Shown piece after piece: positions 29,700 through 40,180 of a DNA stretch of 64,000 nucleotides (positions are counted from its first letter, which is position 1; each line of letters starts with the position of its first letter). The notes below the pieces were generated by a model. The model saw only the letters and a program-made list of their open reading frames with translations, was not told where the DNA came from and ran no database searches. The stretch spans positions 1,916,520 through 1,980,519 of the forward strand of contig NZ_CP006644.1 of NCBI RefSeq assembly GCF_000512205.2, read 5' to 3'. The DNA is from Sphingomonas sanxanigenens DSM 19645 = NX02 (GTDB lineage: Bacteria; Pseudomonadota; Alphaproteobacteria; Sphingomonadales; Sphingomonadaceae). The translations under genes and the position numbers were made by a program.

Positions 29700-29858
29700 C
29701 GAGGCGATCGCGATCGCCATCGAAAGCGGTAGGGCGACGACCGCGAACGTCAGCGCGGCCACCGCATCTTCCTTAAGCGCGGAAAAGCCGTAGCCTTCGC
29801 GCTGCACCGTGATGAGCTTGGCCGTGAACAGCTCTGCGAAGTCTGGCTCACCCATCAT
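29700..29858 (-). pseudogene. N-terminal fragment of a SulP-family anion permease
   Basis: About 52 codons from ATG 29858 (FAELFTAKLITVQREGYGFS, then LKEDAVAALTFAVVALPLSM) match the start of SulP sulfate/bicarbonate transporters, up to the first membrane helix. Homology then stops abruptly; the reading frame continues without membrane segments. The other ~10 helices and the STAS domain are missing. Clear truncation. Confidence 0.65.
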
Positions 29859-29905
29859 GGGCGATCGTGCCTAGGATCGATCCGATTGCCCGTTGCGCCC
29901 TAGCG

Positions 29906-30496
29906 TCAGCCCGAAGCGCGCGTGCCGAACGTGGCGTTACGCAGGGACAGGCCGATCAAGAGGAGGGCGATCCCCTGGAACAGCAGGTCGATGGACAGCA
30001 CCATCCCGAGAACCCAGATCGAATTAACCGGCCAGCCAAGCGCAATCACCAGCGCGGCGGCGATGCTCGCAACGGCCGAGACGGCCATCCACCCCCAACG
30101 GGAGAGCGAGCGCGTTGTAAGCGCGATGAAGAGACGCAGAACGCCGGAGAGTCCGAGCGAGACGGCGAGGAACAGGGTCAGTAGGGTGGCGGCGAACACG
30201 GGATCGAGCAACATCGCGGCAGCGGCCGCAAGATAAAGTAATCCGCTGAGAGCCCAAAATGTGAATCGCGTCCTTTTTCTGACGCCGAAGGCATGGATAA
30301 TCTGGAACGCGCCAGCGACCAGCATGACGGCCCCGACGTAGAAAGTCGCCGCAACGGTCGTGATAAACAGGTTTGCGGACGCAGAGGCGCCCAACAGAAC
30401 GAGCGCCATGCCGAGCGCCACGAACCAGCCCCATGCGCCGCGCTGCTCGAGCGAAGCCGGGCTGCCGCCGAAGCGCGATCCTTGCGTGTAGATCAT
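29906..30496 (-). CDS. HdeD-family membrane protein (DUF308)
   Basis: A 196-residue inner-membrane protein with six predicted helices in DUF308 pairs (WFVALGMALVLLGA, FYVGAVMLVAGAFQIIHAF, and so on). HdeD is tied to acid resistance at high cell density in E. coli, but the mechanism is unknown. The length equals the family norm. A copy of the shared element lies 90 bases before the ATG, which fits stress control. Confidence 0.9.
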   Translation of the reverse strand: MIYTQGSRFGGSPASLEQRGAWGWFVALGMALVLLGASASANLFITTVAATFYVGAVMLVAGAFQIIHAFGVRKRTRFTFWALSGLLYLAAAAAMLLDPVFAATLLTLFLAVSLGLSGVLRLFIALTTRSLSRWGWMAVSAVASIAAALVIALGWPVNSIWVLGMVLSIDLLFQGIALLLIGLSLRNATFGTRASG

Positions 30497-30566
30497 GATG
30501 TTCGACTCCTATGCCTCTACGGTCCAACGCCCAACGACCGCTTGCTAGACTCCCGCGATCTCCAGC

Positions 30567-30586
30567 ACATTCCGTTTATCTACGGA
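30567..30586 (-). promoter_or_regulatory. shared upstream element, copy at hdeD-like gene
   Basis: Minus strand TCCGTAGA, four bases, CGGAATGT, 90 bases upstream of ATG 30496. CGTA and CGGA match the copies upstream of the Bax-inhibitor and ferric-reductase genes. Confidence 0.4.
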
Positions 30587-31016
30587 TTGGCGCCGCCCCC
30601 CAACCGTTCAGTTCAGCGCAACATTCAAACCAGGTTCTCGTACTGTCGCAGGAGCCGCCAGAAGTCACACCCGGTAAGATATCCGACCCATGACCCATAG
30701 CCATATGCGACCAGCCACAGCCTCCAGGTAGGCAGCGGGACGATGTCCTTGGCAACAGTGGTTTCTGGTCCGCGATGCGAATGTCAGGGCCACGACATCA
30801 CCAATTTCGAGAAGCTTCATCTCGTGGGTGGCGGCTTCGACGGCGCGGGCGAGCCGGACGTTGGTTATGTGCAGCGGCGCCACGCCGATCACACCGAGCA
30901 GCCGTCGGATATCCTGTTCGGCGCTGTCCTTGGACTCGTCATCTAGCCAGCCCCACGGGAAAGCCGAACCCTGTCGCGGAGGTCACGAGACGCCGACAGG
31001 GTTCGATCCGTTAATC
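30587..31016. other. stretch with an unassigned short minus-strand frame
   Basis: A minus-strand frame at 30665-30892, opening with GTG, has protein-like composition (IRRLLGVIGVAPLHITNV, EAATHEMKLLEIGDVVAL) and continues open upstream of its start. I do not recognise it. It may be a remnant of a larger gene; nothing else is supported here. Confidence 0.3.
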
Positions 31017-31036
31017 TACGGATAGGTTCGACGCGA
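31017..31036 (+). promoter_or_regulatory. weak copy of the shared element upstream of the third ADH
   Basis: TACGGATA, four bases, CGACGCGA, 110 bases before ATG 31127. CG spacing is kept; the first half deviates at two or three positions. Confidence 0.25.
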
Positions 31037-31126
31037 GCCCGGGTTCACATCGCTGGTCTTGATCACCGGTCCTGAAGGGCCGCGTCGAGGCACATGTCCA
31101 ATATTCGGTCACAGAAAGGTTTGTCC

Positions 31127-32164
31127 ATGAAAGCGCTCGTTTATCAGGGTCCAGGCGCCAAGGCGCTCGAGGACCGGCCCAAGCCCGAAATCCGCGACGC
31201 CGGCGATGCGGTCGTTCGCATCACTCGGACGACGATCTGCGGGACGGACCTGCACATCCTGAAGGGCGACGTCGCGACCTGCGCGCCGGGCCGCATCCTC
31301 GGCCATGAAGGCGTGGGCGTGGTCGAGGCGGTCGGCGCGGGGGTCTCCGTCTTCAAGCCGGGCGACCGCGTGCTCATTTCGTGCGTCACCGCCTGCGGCC
31401 GGTGCGACTATTGCCGGCGCGGCATGTATTCGCATTGCACCACCGGCGGCTGGATCCTCGGCAACGAGATCGACGGCACCCAGGCCGAATATGTCCGAAT
31501 CCCCCATGCCGACACCAGCCTTTACCCGATCCCCGAAGGCGCTGACGAGGAGGCGCTGGTGATGCTGAGCGACATCTTGCCGACCGGCTTCGAGTGCGGC
31601 GTGCTCAACGGGAAGGTCGCGCCGGGGGGCAGCGTCGCCATCGTCGGCGCGGGTCCGATCGGGCTCGCGACGCTGCTGACGGCGCAATTCTATTCTCCCG
31701 CCCAAATCATCATGATCGATCTCGACGACAACCGACTGGAAGTCGCCCGCCGTTTCGGCGCGACGCATGTCGTCAACAGCGCCGACGGGAAAGCGGCGGA
31801 CGCGGTGAAGGCGCTCACCGAGGGACGCGGCGTCGACGCCGCGATCGAGGCTGTGGGCATTCCCGCCACCTTCCTGCTGTGCCAGGACATCGTGGCGCCG
31901 GGTGGCGTGATCGCCAATATCGGCGTCCACGGCTCCAAGGTCGATCTCCATCTTGAGCGGCTCTGGTCGCACAACATCTCGATCACGACGCGGCTGGTCG
32001 ACACCGCGACGACGCCGATGTTGCTCAAGACGGTCCAATCGAAGAAAATCGATCCCAAGCTGCTGATCACGCATCGTTTCGCGCTGGCGGACATTCTTGA
32101 CGCCTATGACACCTTCGGCCGCGCCGCGGCGACCCAGGCGCTGAAAGTGATCATAGAAGCTTGA
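31127..32164 (+). CDS. zinc-dependent alcohol dehydrogenase, third type
   Basis: A 345-residue medium-chain dehydrogenase. Zinc ligands lie in TICGTDLHILKGD, LGHEGVG and CGRCDYCRRGMYSHC; the nucleotide loop is VGAGPIGLATLLTAQ with an acidic IMIDLDD end favouring NAD. It resembles secondary-alcohol and formaldehyde/threonine-dehydrogenase-like members more than AdhP. ATG 31127 has AAAGG upstream. Its TGA overlaps the TTG start of the next gene, so the two are cotranscribed. Confidence 0.9.
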   Translation: MKALVYQGPGAKALEDRPKPEIRDAGDAVVRITRTTICGTDLHILKGDVATCAPGRILGHEGVGVVEAVGAGVSVFKPGDRVLISCVTACGRCDYCRRGMYSHCTTGGWILGNEIDGTQAEYVRIPHADTSLYPIPEGADEEALVMLSDILPTGFECGVLNGKVAPGGSVAIVGAGPIGLATLLTAQFYSPAQIIMIDLDDNRLEVARRFGATHVVNSADGKAADAVKALTEGRGVDAAIEAVGIPATFLLCQDIVAPGGVIANIGVHGSKVDLHLERLWSHNISITTRLVDTATTPMLLKTVQSKKIDPKLLITHRFALADILDAYDTFGRAAATQALKVIIEA

Positions 32165-33285
32165 CCACCGGGACCGACCCTGGCGCCCTGCCGCGCTATC
32201 GCTCCAATCTTCAGGGCGAGGTCGACGGCGCGGCGGTCTATGCGGCGCTGGCCGAGAGCGAGGCCGATCCAAAGCTGGCCGAGGTGTTCCACCGGCTCGC
32301 CGCGGTCGAGCAGGCCCATGGCGAGTTCTGGCGGAAGCGGATCGAAGCAGGCGGCGACCATTTTTCGCCTGCTCCCTCCGCAAGCGCACGCATCCTCTCC
32401 TGGTTGGCGAAGCGATTCGGACCGGCTTTCGTCCTGCCGGCGATCGCGGCCAGCGAGGCGCGCGGCAGCACGGCCTATGACGCACAGCCCGAGGCGAAAG
32501 CCGCCGGGCTACCGGCCGATGAGCGATCGCATGCCGTGCTGATGCGGGCGGCCGCCGGCGAAGGAGGTCTCTCAGGACCGACGATCGCGCTCCTCGAGGG
32601 ACGCCACCGTGGCGGCGGCAACACATTGCGCGCCGCCGTGCTCGGGGCCAATGACGGTCTCGTCTCCAATCTCAGCCTCGTGATGGGGGTGGCCGGCGCC
32701 GCCGCGGCAGACAATACGCTGCTGCTCACGGGACTTGCCGGTCTTGTCGCCGGTGCCTGCTCGATGGCGATGGGCGAATGGCTGTCGGTCACAAGCTCGC
32801 GCGAACTTTACCAGAGCCAGATCGCGACCGAAGCAGAGGAACTGCGCGAGGTTCCTGAGGAGGAGAAGGAGGAACTGATCCTCATCTATCAGGCCAAGGG
32901 CATTGCCGAACCGCAGGCGCGCGCGCTGGCGGAGCGGCTGCTGAGCAATGAAGGAACAGCGCTCGACACGCTGGCGCGCGAAGAACTGGGGATCGATCCG
33001 GATCAACTCGGCGGGTCCGCATGGACGGCGGCGAGCTGGTCGTTCCTGCTCTTTGCGGGCGGCGCCATCATCCCCGTGGCGCCGTTCCTGCTGCTCTCCG
33101 GGCGACCGGCGCTGATTGTCAGCCTGGCCGCCAGCGGCCTTGCTCTCGCGCTGATCGGCGCCGGCACAAGTCTATTTACCGGCCGCTCCGCGCTGTTCTC
33201 GGCGGCCCGCCAGCTCGCCATCGGGATTGCCGCTGCCGTGGTCACCTATGGCGCGGGTGCAATCGTGGGCGTTTCGCTCGGCTGA
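32161..33285 (+). CDS. ferritin-like/VIT1 fusion membrane protein (MbfA type)
   Basis: A 374-residue protein joining an N-terminal rubrerythrin-like diiron domain (~residues 10-130; EVDGAAVYAALAE, EQAHGEFW) to a C-terminal VIT1/CCC1 transporter domain with about five helices (RAAVLGANDGLVSNLSLVMG, ACSMAMGEWLSV). In Agrobacterium and Bradyrhizobium, MbfA exports iron from the cytosol and protects against peroxide. The start is TTG at 32161, overlapping the previous stop (TTGA); no ATG fits before the diiron domain. Confidence 0.88.
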   Translation: MTTGTDPGALPRYRSNLQGEVDGAAVYAALAESEADPKLAEVFHRLAAVEQAHGEFWRKRIEAGGDHFSPAPSASARILSWLAKRFGPAFVLPAIAASEARGSTAYDAQPEAKAAGLPADERSHAVLMRAAAGEGGLSGPTIALLEGRHRGGGNTLRAAVLGANDGLVSNLSLVMGVAGAAAADNTLLLTGLAGLVAGACSMAMGEWLSVTSSRELYQSQIATEAEELREVPEEEKEELILIYQAKGIAEPQARALAERLLSNEGTALDTLAREELGIDPDQLGGSAWTAASWSFLLFAGGAIIPVAPFLLLSGRPALIVSLAASGLALALIGAGTSLFTGRSALFSAARQLAIGIAAAVVTYGAGAIVGVSLG

Positions 33286-33308
33286 GCGCCTCCATCATCG
33301 TGCGGGAG

Positions 33309-33554
33309 ATGGGCGAGGTGTTCCCGCTGCACGGCGGAACGCCTGCAGCCCAGGGTCAAGACCGGAGACCCGAAGCTTCGACGGGTCGTGGGTCGCGACT
33401 GGCAGAACAGTACGCTGATTTCACCGCCGGCCTGAAACGCGAACTGGCGGAAATACAGGATGCCAAGATCCGCCAGTGGGCGATCTACGATATGCGGGCG
33501 GTCCTGGAAAGCGACAAGAAGGTCAGGGGCGAGCGGGCCGCTCGGCGGCGTTGA
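33309..33554 (+). CDS. small hypothetical protein
   Basis: An 81-residue frame starting 23 bases after the fusion protein, with GGGAG just before ATG 33309. The C-terminal half is highly charged and helical (RELAEIQDAKIRQWAIYDMR, SDKKVRGERAARRR). No domain recognised; it may be real or a fragment. Confidence 0.35.
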   Translation: MGEVFPLHGGTPAAQGQDRRPEASTGRGSRLAEQYADFTAGLKRELAEIQDAKIRQWAIYDMRAVLESDKKVRGERAARRR

Positions 33555-33584
33555 GAGACGAGGATTCCAGGGACTCGCGCTCGA

Positions 33585-35225
<1,641 letters not shown>

Positions 35226-35277
35226 TCAAACCATCGCAGTAGATCGAGGAATGCAGTCGTGCAGCATGGCAGCCTCG

Positions 35278-37812
35278 TCATCGATGCGCGGACTTCACCG
35301 GCCGCAAAGCGTATCGCTTGAGGCACTCCGCACTTACCAAATAGCCGACCACCAGCAGTGCGATGGCGCCGAATATGGTTCCGCCTGGCATCGTGAAGCC
35401 GAGCAGACCGGCCGAGGGGAGTAGCGGCAGCAGCAGCGCCGCCGCAAGGCCGGCCAGCGCCGTGACGGTCAGCACGATGTGCGGCCGGCTCGACCAGGCC
35501 GGGCGGGATGTGCGGATCACGAAGACCACGAGGATCTGCGTCAGCATCGATTCCATGAACCAGGCTGTGCGAAACTCCGGGATGCCGACGTGGAAGACGC
35601 CGAGCAGAAGCGCAAAGGTAGCCAAGTCGAAGAGCGATGAAAGCGGTCCCATGATCGCGGTGAAGCGTACCAGCCCCCTCATATCCCATCCCTGCGGACG
35701 CGCCAGATCGTCGCTATCGGCGGTGTCGAACGGGATGCCGATCTCGGACAAGTCGTAGAGAAGGTTGTTCAGCAGGACCTGCACCGGTGTGAGCGGCAGA
35801 AACGGCAGGAACAGCGACGCGACCGCCATGGTCAGCATGTTGCCGAAGTTGGAGCTCGTTCCCATCCGGACATATTTCATGATGTTGGCATAGGTTCGCC
35901 GCCCCTCGGCGACGCCGTCGGCGAGCACGCCGAGATCGGGCGCGAGCAGGATCATGTCGGCTGCCTCGCGTGCCACGTCGGTGGCGCCGTCGACCGACAG
36001 GCCGACATCCGCGGCGCGGATCGCCGGCGCGTCGTTGATGCCGTCGCCGATGAAGCCCACCGTGTGGCCGCGCGCACGGAGCGCCCGCACGATCCGTGTC
36101 TTCTGGTCGGGCGTGACGCGGGCGAAAAGGTCGACCTGTTCCACGCGGGCAGCGAGTGCTGAATCATTCAGCTTCGCGATCTCTTCGCCGGTCAAAATAC
36201 CTTCGACCGGCAGGGCGAGCGCCGCCACGAGATGCTGGATCACCGGCGCAGCGTCACCCGAAATCACCTTGATGCGGATGCCCGCCGCTTCGAGCCGGGC
36301 GACTGCGGTTGTGGCGCTGGGCTTGGGCGGGTCGACGAACACGCAATAGCCAGCGAAGACGAGTTCGTCTTCGCCGTGTGCGTCGATGCGCTCCTGTCCG
36401 GCGGCCGGCTTCCATGCGATGGCGAGCAGTCTGAGCCCCTGTGCAGCCCGATCGTCCCGCAATGCGCACAGCCGCGCGCGCAATCCATCGTCAAGTGGCA
36501 GAAGTGCCCCCGACCGGTCCTGCGCTCTCGTGCACAGGGCAAGCAGTGTCTCGGGCGCGCCCTTGACGATCTCGATCCGCTCGCTTCCTTGCTCGGCCAG
36601 GACCGCCACGCGTCGCCGCTCGAAATCGAACGGCCGTTCGTCCAGCTTGCGCCAGTCCTCGAGCGAGCGGCCAGTCATGTGGAGCACCAGCGCCTGGTCA
36701 AGCGGACTTTTCAGGCCGGTCTCGAAGCGGGCGTTGACCGCCGCCAGCTCCGCCACCCGCTCGTCATCCTCGCCGTCGATGCCTGGATGGCCGACGAGCG
36801 TGATCCGCGCCTCGGTGAGTGTGCCGGTCTTGTCGGTGCACAATATGTCCATCTGGCCGAGGTCGTGGATCGCGGACAGCCGCTTCACCACCACTTTGGC
36901 TTTCGCCATCCGCTGAGCGCCGCGCCCGAGCGCGACGGTCATGATCATCGGCAAAAGCTCGGGCGTCAGGCCCACCGCGAGCGCCATCGCGAACAGGAAG
37001 GACTGTAGTGGCGGCCGGCCGAGGGCCAGATGGGCGAGCAGCACGAACAATACGAGGAAGATCGTGAGCCGCACGATCAATGTGCCAAGTTTGTGGATGC
37101 CATGTTCGAACGCGGTCGCCGGCTGCTTGCCGGCGAGCGAACGCGCGATCGCGCCGAAGCGCGTGCGCAAACCGGTCTGGACGACGAGCATCGTCGCCGT
37201 GCCGCCGATGAGTGATGTCCCGTGGAACAGCGCGTTGCGCGCGTCGGCCGGCGTCTCGGCGGTCATGACGGGCTCGATCTGCTTCTCGACCGGATAAGGC
37301 TCGCCGGTCAGCAGCGCCTCGTTCACCTGCGCGCCGTTTGCCGCCAGGACTATGCCATCGGCAGGGACGAGATCGCCCGCCGCAAGCATGACGATATCGC
37401 CAGCCACCAGCTCGCGCACGGGCAACTCGATCGGCTTGCCATCGCGCAGCACGGTCGCATGAAGGGCGATCGCCTGCTTGAGGGCTTCCGCCGTCGCTTC
37501 GGCCCTGTGCTCCTGGACGAGATCGAGGGCGGTAGACAGCACGACGACGATGAAGATGATCGCAAAGCTCGCCATGTCGCCGGTCGCCCCGGCTATGCCG
37601 GCGGCCACGAGCAGGATGGCGATCAGAGGATTGCCGAGGCGGCGCAGGAGGTCGAGCAGGAGATGCCGCTGCTTCGCCGCGGATATCTCGTTCAGCCCGT
37701 CCCGCTCGAGGCGCGCGGCCGCCTCATCCGACGACAGCCCGTCGCGGGTCGCGGCGAGCGTGCGAAGAGAATCGTCGGGCGTGGCTTGCCAGAACGCCTG
37801 CGGATCGGTCAC
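35278..37812 (-). CDS. mgtA: magnesium-translocating P-type ATPase (MgtA/MgtB type)
   Basis: An 844-residue P3-type ATPase importing Mg2+. The N-terminal cation-ATPase domain (ARLERDGLNEIS), the actuator loop TGEPYPVEK, the membrane motif VGLTPELLPMIMT in place of the CPx of metal pumps, the phosphorylated Asp in [11 protein letters not shown] and GDGINDAPAIRAADVG are all present. Ten membrane segments are expected. The start overlaps the stop of the Bax-inhibitor gene (ATGA), so that gene comes first in a two-gene operon. A broken C-terminal copy of this gene lies at 25801-26022. Confidence 0.94.
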   Translation of the reverse strand: MTDPQAFWQATPDDSLRTLAATRDGLSSDEAAARLERDGLNEISAAKQRHLLLDLLRRLGNPLIAILLVAAGIAGATGDMASFAIIFIVVVLSTALDLVQEHRAEATAEALKQAIALHATVLRDGKPIELPVRELVAGDIVMLAAGDLVPADGIVLAANGAQVNEALLTGEPYPVEKQIEPVMTAETPADARNALFHGTSLIGGTATMLVVQTGLRTRFGAIARSLAGKQPATAFEHGIHKLGTLIVRLTIFLVLFVLLAHLALGRPPLQSFLFAMALAVGLTPELLPMIMTVALGRGAQRMAKAKVVVKRLSAIHDLGQMDILCTDKTGTLTEARITLVGHPGIDGEDDERVAELAAVNARFETGLKSPLDQALVLHMTGRSLEDWRKLDERPFDFERRRVAVLAEQGSERIEIVKGAPETLLALCTRAQDRSGALLPLDDGLRARLCALRDDRAAQGLRLLAIAWKPAAGQERIDAHGEDELVFAGYCVFVDPPKPSATTAVARLEAAGIRIKVISGDAAPVIQHLVAALALPVEGILTGEEIAKLNDSALAARVEQVDLFARVTPDQKTRIVRALRARGHTVGFIGDGINDAPAIRAADVGLSVDGATDVAREAADMILLAPDLGVLADGVAEGRRTYANIMKYVRMGTSSNFGNMLTMAVASLFLPFLPLTPVQVLLNNLLYDLSEIGIPFDTADSDDLARPQGWDMRGLVRFTAIMGPLSSLFDLATFALLLGVFHVGIPEFRTAWFMESMLTQILVVFVIRTSRPAWSSRPHIVLTVTALAGLAAALLLPLLPSAGLLGFTMPGGTIFGAIALLVVGYLVSAECLKRYALRPVKSAHR

Positions 37813-38534
37813 CGCGGCTCCCGTCCGCTGAACCGCAGCAAGGACAGGAACAGGTTCAGGAAGTCGAGGTAGAGCGTCAGCGCACCCATTACCGCAGCGC
37901 CACTGCGCCCATCCGCGGCGCCCTTCTCATACTGACGCTTTAATCGCTGTGCGTCGAATGCGGTGAGCCCCGCAAACAGCAGGATGCCGACGGCCGAGGT
38001 GAGCAGATCGAGCGTGCCTGAGCGCACGAACAGATTGAGCAGCATTGTCATGATGAGCCCGACGAGCGCGATTGTGAAGAATGCACCCAGCCCCGATAGA
38101 TCCTTGCCCGTGATCGCGCCAGCCAGCGCGAGCACGGCAAACCCGGCAGCAGCGGCAACGAAGGTATAAGCGACGCTGTCGCTGCTGTAGGAAAGCAGCA
38201 CGCTGCCGAGCGACAGTCCGACGAGCGCGGCGTAGAGCATGAAGATCGCCCTGGCCGTCAAAGCGGACAGCCGGTCAACGCTGGCGCCGAGCAGGATCAC
38301 GATTCCCAGGGGCGCCAGCGTCACGATCCATCCAATGATGGTGAGCCCGTCGGCAGTGAAAAGCGCGTCCGTCAGCGATCGGCTGTAGGCGACCAGAAGG
38401 GCGAACGCCGCCGATAGGATCACGCCGCCTGCCATGTGGAGATAGACCGCGCTCAAATATGCGCCAAGCCCACGATGCCCGCCGTCCGAATTGCCGGACG
38501 CTGGCCACCCAAATTCATTGCTTCGATGGAGCAT
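37809..38534 (-). CDS. Bax inhibitor-1/YccA-family membrane protein
   Basis: A 241-residue inner-membrane protein with seven hydrophobic segments and the BI-1 ending DAQRLKRQYEKG followed by ALTLYLDFLNLFLSLLRF. Family members interact with FtsH or leak Ca2+; the role here is unknown. ATG 38534 has GCGAGGA upstream. First gene of an operon with mgtA (four-base overlap). Two tandem copies of the shared element lie upstream. Confidence 0.92.
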   Translation of the reverse strand: MLHRSNEFGWPASGNSDGGHRGLGAYLSAVYLHMAGGVILSAAFALLVAYSRSLTDALFTADGLTIIGWIVTLAPLGIVILLGASVDRLSALTARAIFMLYAALVGLSLGSVLLSYSSDSVAYTFVAAAAGFAVLALAGAITGKDLSGLGAFFTIALVGLIMTMLLNLFVRSGTLDLLTSAVGILLFAGLTAFDAQRLKRQYEKGAADGRSGAAVMGALTLYLDFLNLFLSLLRFSGREPR

Positions 38535-38595
38535 GCGACGGTCCTCGCCTTGGGTAAAAGCTAGACTTCCACTCTGTGTCGGCACGTCGCTGCGA

Positions 38596-38615
38596 CCAAT
38601 CCGCAAAGCTACGTA
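38596..38615 (-). promoter_or_regulatory. shared upstream element, proximal copy at BI-1/mgtA operon
   Basis: Minus strand TACGTAGC, four bases, CGGATTGG, 81 bases before ATG 38534. The first half is identical to the ferric-reductase copy. Confidence 0.55.
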
Positions 38616-38630
38616 AGCTGACGGCCGGCC

Positions 38631-38650
38631 TAGGTCCGTAGGCTTACCTA
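38631..38650 (-). promoter_or_regulatory. shared upstream element, distal copy at BI-1/mgtA operon
   Basis: Minus strand TAGGTAAG, four bases, CGGACCTA, 116 bases before ATG 38534 and exactly 35 bases from the proximal copy in the same direction. Confidence 0.45.
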
Positions 38651-38891
38651 ATTCGTCGTGCTGCAGAAGTTCCTATGAGCCGCTGACAGGCAACGAGGAG
38701 CAGGCAGTGGTTTCGCTATCGACGCCCGACAGAATGGCGACAAAATGTGCTGGTTATCCAGACGGCGCATTGGCTGAACTGTTCCTTCGCGCCATGAGAG
38801 TAGCCGTTGCGACCCTTGCAGGCGGGCTCGCGCTGTCGTCGCTCGGCGAGGCATTCGGTTGCTCGCGCAACCGGCAGAGGCGGACTGCGTC

Positions 38892-39068
38892 GATCCTGAA
38901 ACCTGGCTGGCCCGGACATCGTCAGGCGCAGGTTCGTGGTGGCCGGCATGGGCCGCCTGGCTCGACCTTCATTCAAGTCCTCCAGGCCTACCGCCGCCGC
39001 TCGGCGGTTCCGGCGTGAACGCCGGGGCGCTCGGAAACGCGCCGGGCAGCTATGTCCTCGAAAGCTGA
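38892..39068 (+). pseudogene. C-terminal remnant of a PHA synthase (phaC)
   Basis: The plus strand encodes DPETWLARTSSGAGSWWPAW, then WLDLHS, PPPLGGSG and finally NAPGSYVLES. This matches the end of the intact PhaC at 57883-59637 (SPEEWLLQAEDHGGSWWEAW, PPPLGASD, DAPGSYVLEK). Only ~59 codons remain; no catalytic residue is left. The stop overlaps the start of the next gene by 17 bases. Confidence 0.85.
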
Positions 39069-40098
39069 CGAGCCGACCGCAACAAAGCCGTCGGGCGCAT
39101 GGCGGCCCTGGTTTCTCGGCATCATCCTTGTGGCGGCGCTGGTCGGGGCGGTGCTGCATTTCGGCGAGATAGAGAACTTTGGCCGGCTGGTCGCTCGCGC
39201 CAATCTCTTCTGGTTGGCTCTTGCCGTCCTATTCCAGCTTTCGACCTATGCCAGCGTGGCGGCGGGCTGGGCGGTGGTGCTGCGCTGTGCGGGAACGCCG
39301 CGTCCGCTCCCCAGATTGATGCGAATCGCGCTCACCAAATTATTCGCCGACCAGGCAGTGCCGAGCGCAGGAATGGGGGGCAATGTCCTGCTCGTCGACC
39401 AACTCGTGCGGTTACGCGTGCCGCGCGGGACGGCGGTCGCGGCCCTGCTCGTGTCGATGATCGGCTATTATGCCGCCTTCGCATTTTTCGCGATCGTCAT
39501 GCTGGTTCTGCTGTGGCTCCACGACAAGGCGACGCCGCTGATGGCCGGCGCGGTCACCACCTTTCTGCTGGTCGCGCTTGCGATTCCGTCACTCGCGCTC
39601 TGGCTCAGGCACCGCGGCAGCCAACCCTTGTCGCCTCGGCTCGAACGCGTAGGCGTAGTCCGCAACCTGCTTGAGATCGTCGGTCAGGCCCCGACGGATC
39701 TAATCGGCGACCGCCAGCTTCTGGTTCGCGTGACCGGCTTCAACGGGGCGGTCTTCCTGGCCGATGCGGCGACACTCTGGGCTTCCCTGAACGCCCTGGG
39801 AGAACCTGCGGCGTTCGGGACCGGATTCATCGCGCTTATCATGGCATCGATCATCGTCACGCTAGGCCCGATCCCGCTCGGTCTCGGCAGCTTCGAGGCA
39901 ACCTCAATCGCAACGCTCGGTCTCCTGGGCGTGCCGATAGAGACTGCCTTTGCCGCCACGATGCTATTGAGAATCCTGACATTGTGGCTGCCGTTGCTGC
40001 CCGGTCTGATAACGATGCGCTCGGCGCTCAAGCGGCGGCCACTCCGGTCCGCCGATCGTGATAAGCCAGCCGAGCGGCAAACGGCAGGACGGCCGTAA
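39052..40098 (+). CDS. flippase-like membrane protein (lysylphosphatidylglycerol synthase TM / UPF0104)
   Basis: A 348-residue integral membrane protein with about eight hydrophobic segments and the family's central LTKLFADQAVPSAGMGGNVLLVDQL and late PIPLGLGSFEATSIATLGLLG segments. These resemble the lipid-flipping half of MprF without the synthase domain. It probably handles lipid or lipid-linked substrates; the direction is unknown. ATG 39052 lies inside the end of the phaC remnant and lacks a strong ribosome site, so its expression signals may have come with the rearrangement. Confidence 0.82.
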   Translation: MSSKADEPTATKPSGAWRPWFLGIILVAALVGAVLHFGEIENFGRLVARANLFWLALAVLFQLSTYASVAAGWAVVLRCAGTPRPLPRLMRIALTKLFADQAVPSAGMGGNVLLVDQLVRLRVPRGTAVAALLVSMIGYYAAFAFFAIVMLVLLWLHDKATPLMAGAVTTFLLVALAIPSLALWLRHRGSQPLSPRLERVGVVRNLLEIVGQAPTDLIGDRQLLVRVTGFNGAVFLADAATLWASLNALGEPAAFGTGFIALIMASIIVTLGPIPLGLGSFEATSIATLGLLGVPIETAFAATMLLRILTLWLPLLPGLITMRSALKRRPLRSADRDKPAERQTAGRP

Positions 40099-40180
40099 GG
40101 TTTAGTACTTATCTGTGAAGTGGCGCATATCATTCTTATCATGGTCTTGATCAGCAAACAGATAGTGGTTCGAGACAAGC

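Noticed and set aside
31109-32626. 505-codon minus-strand open frame
   Set aside because: Shadow of the third ADH and the ferritin-like fusion; Arg/Asp-rich with no motif.
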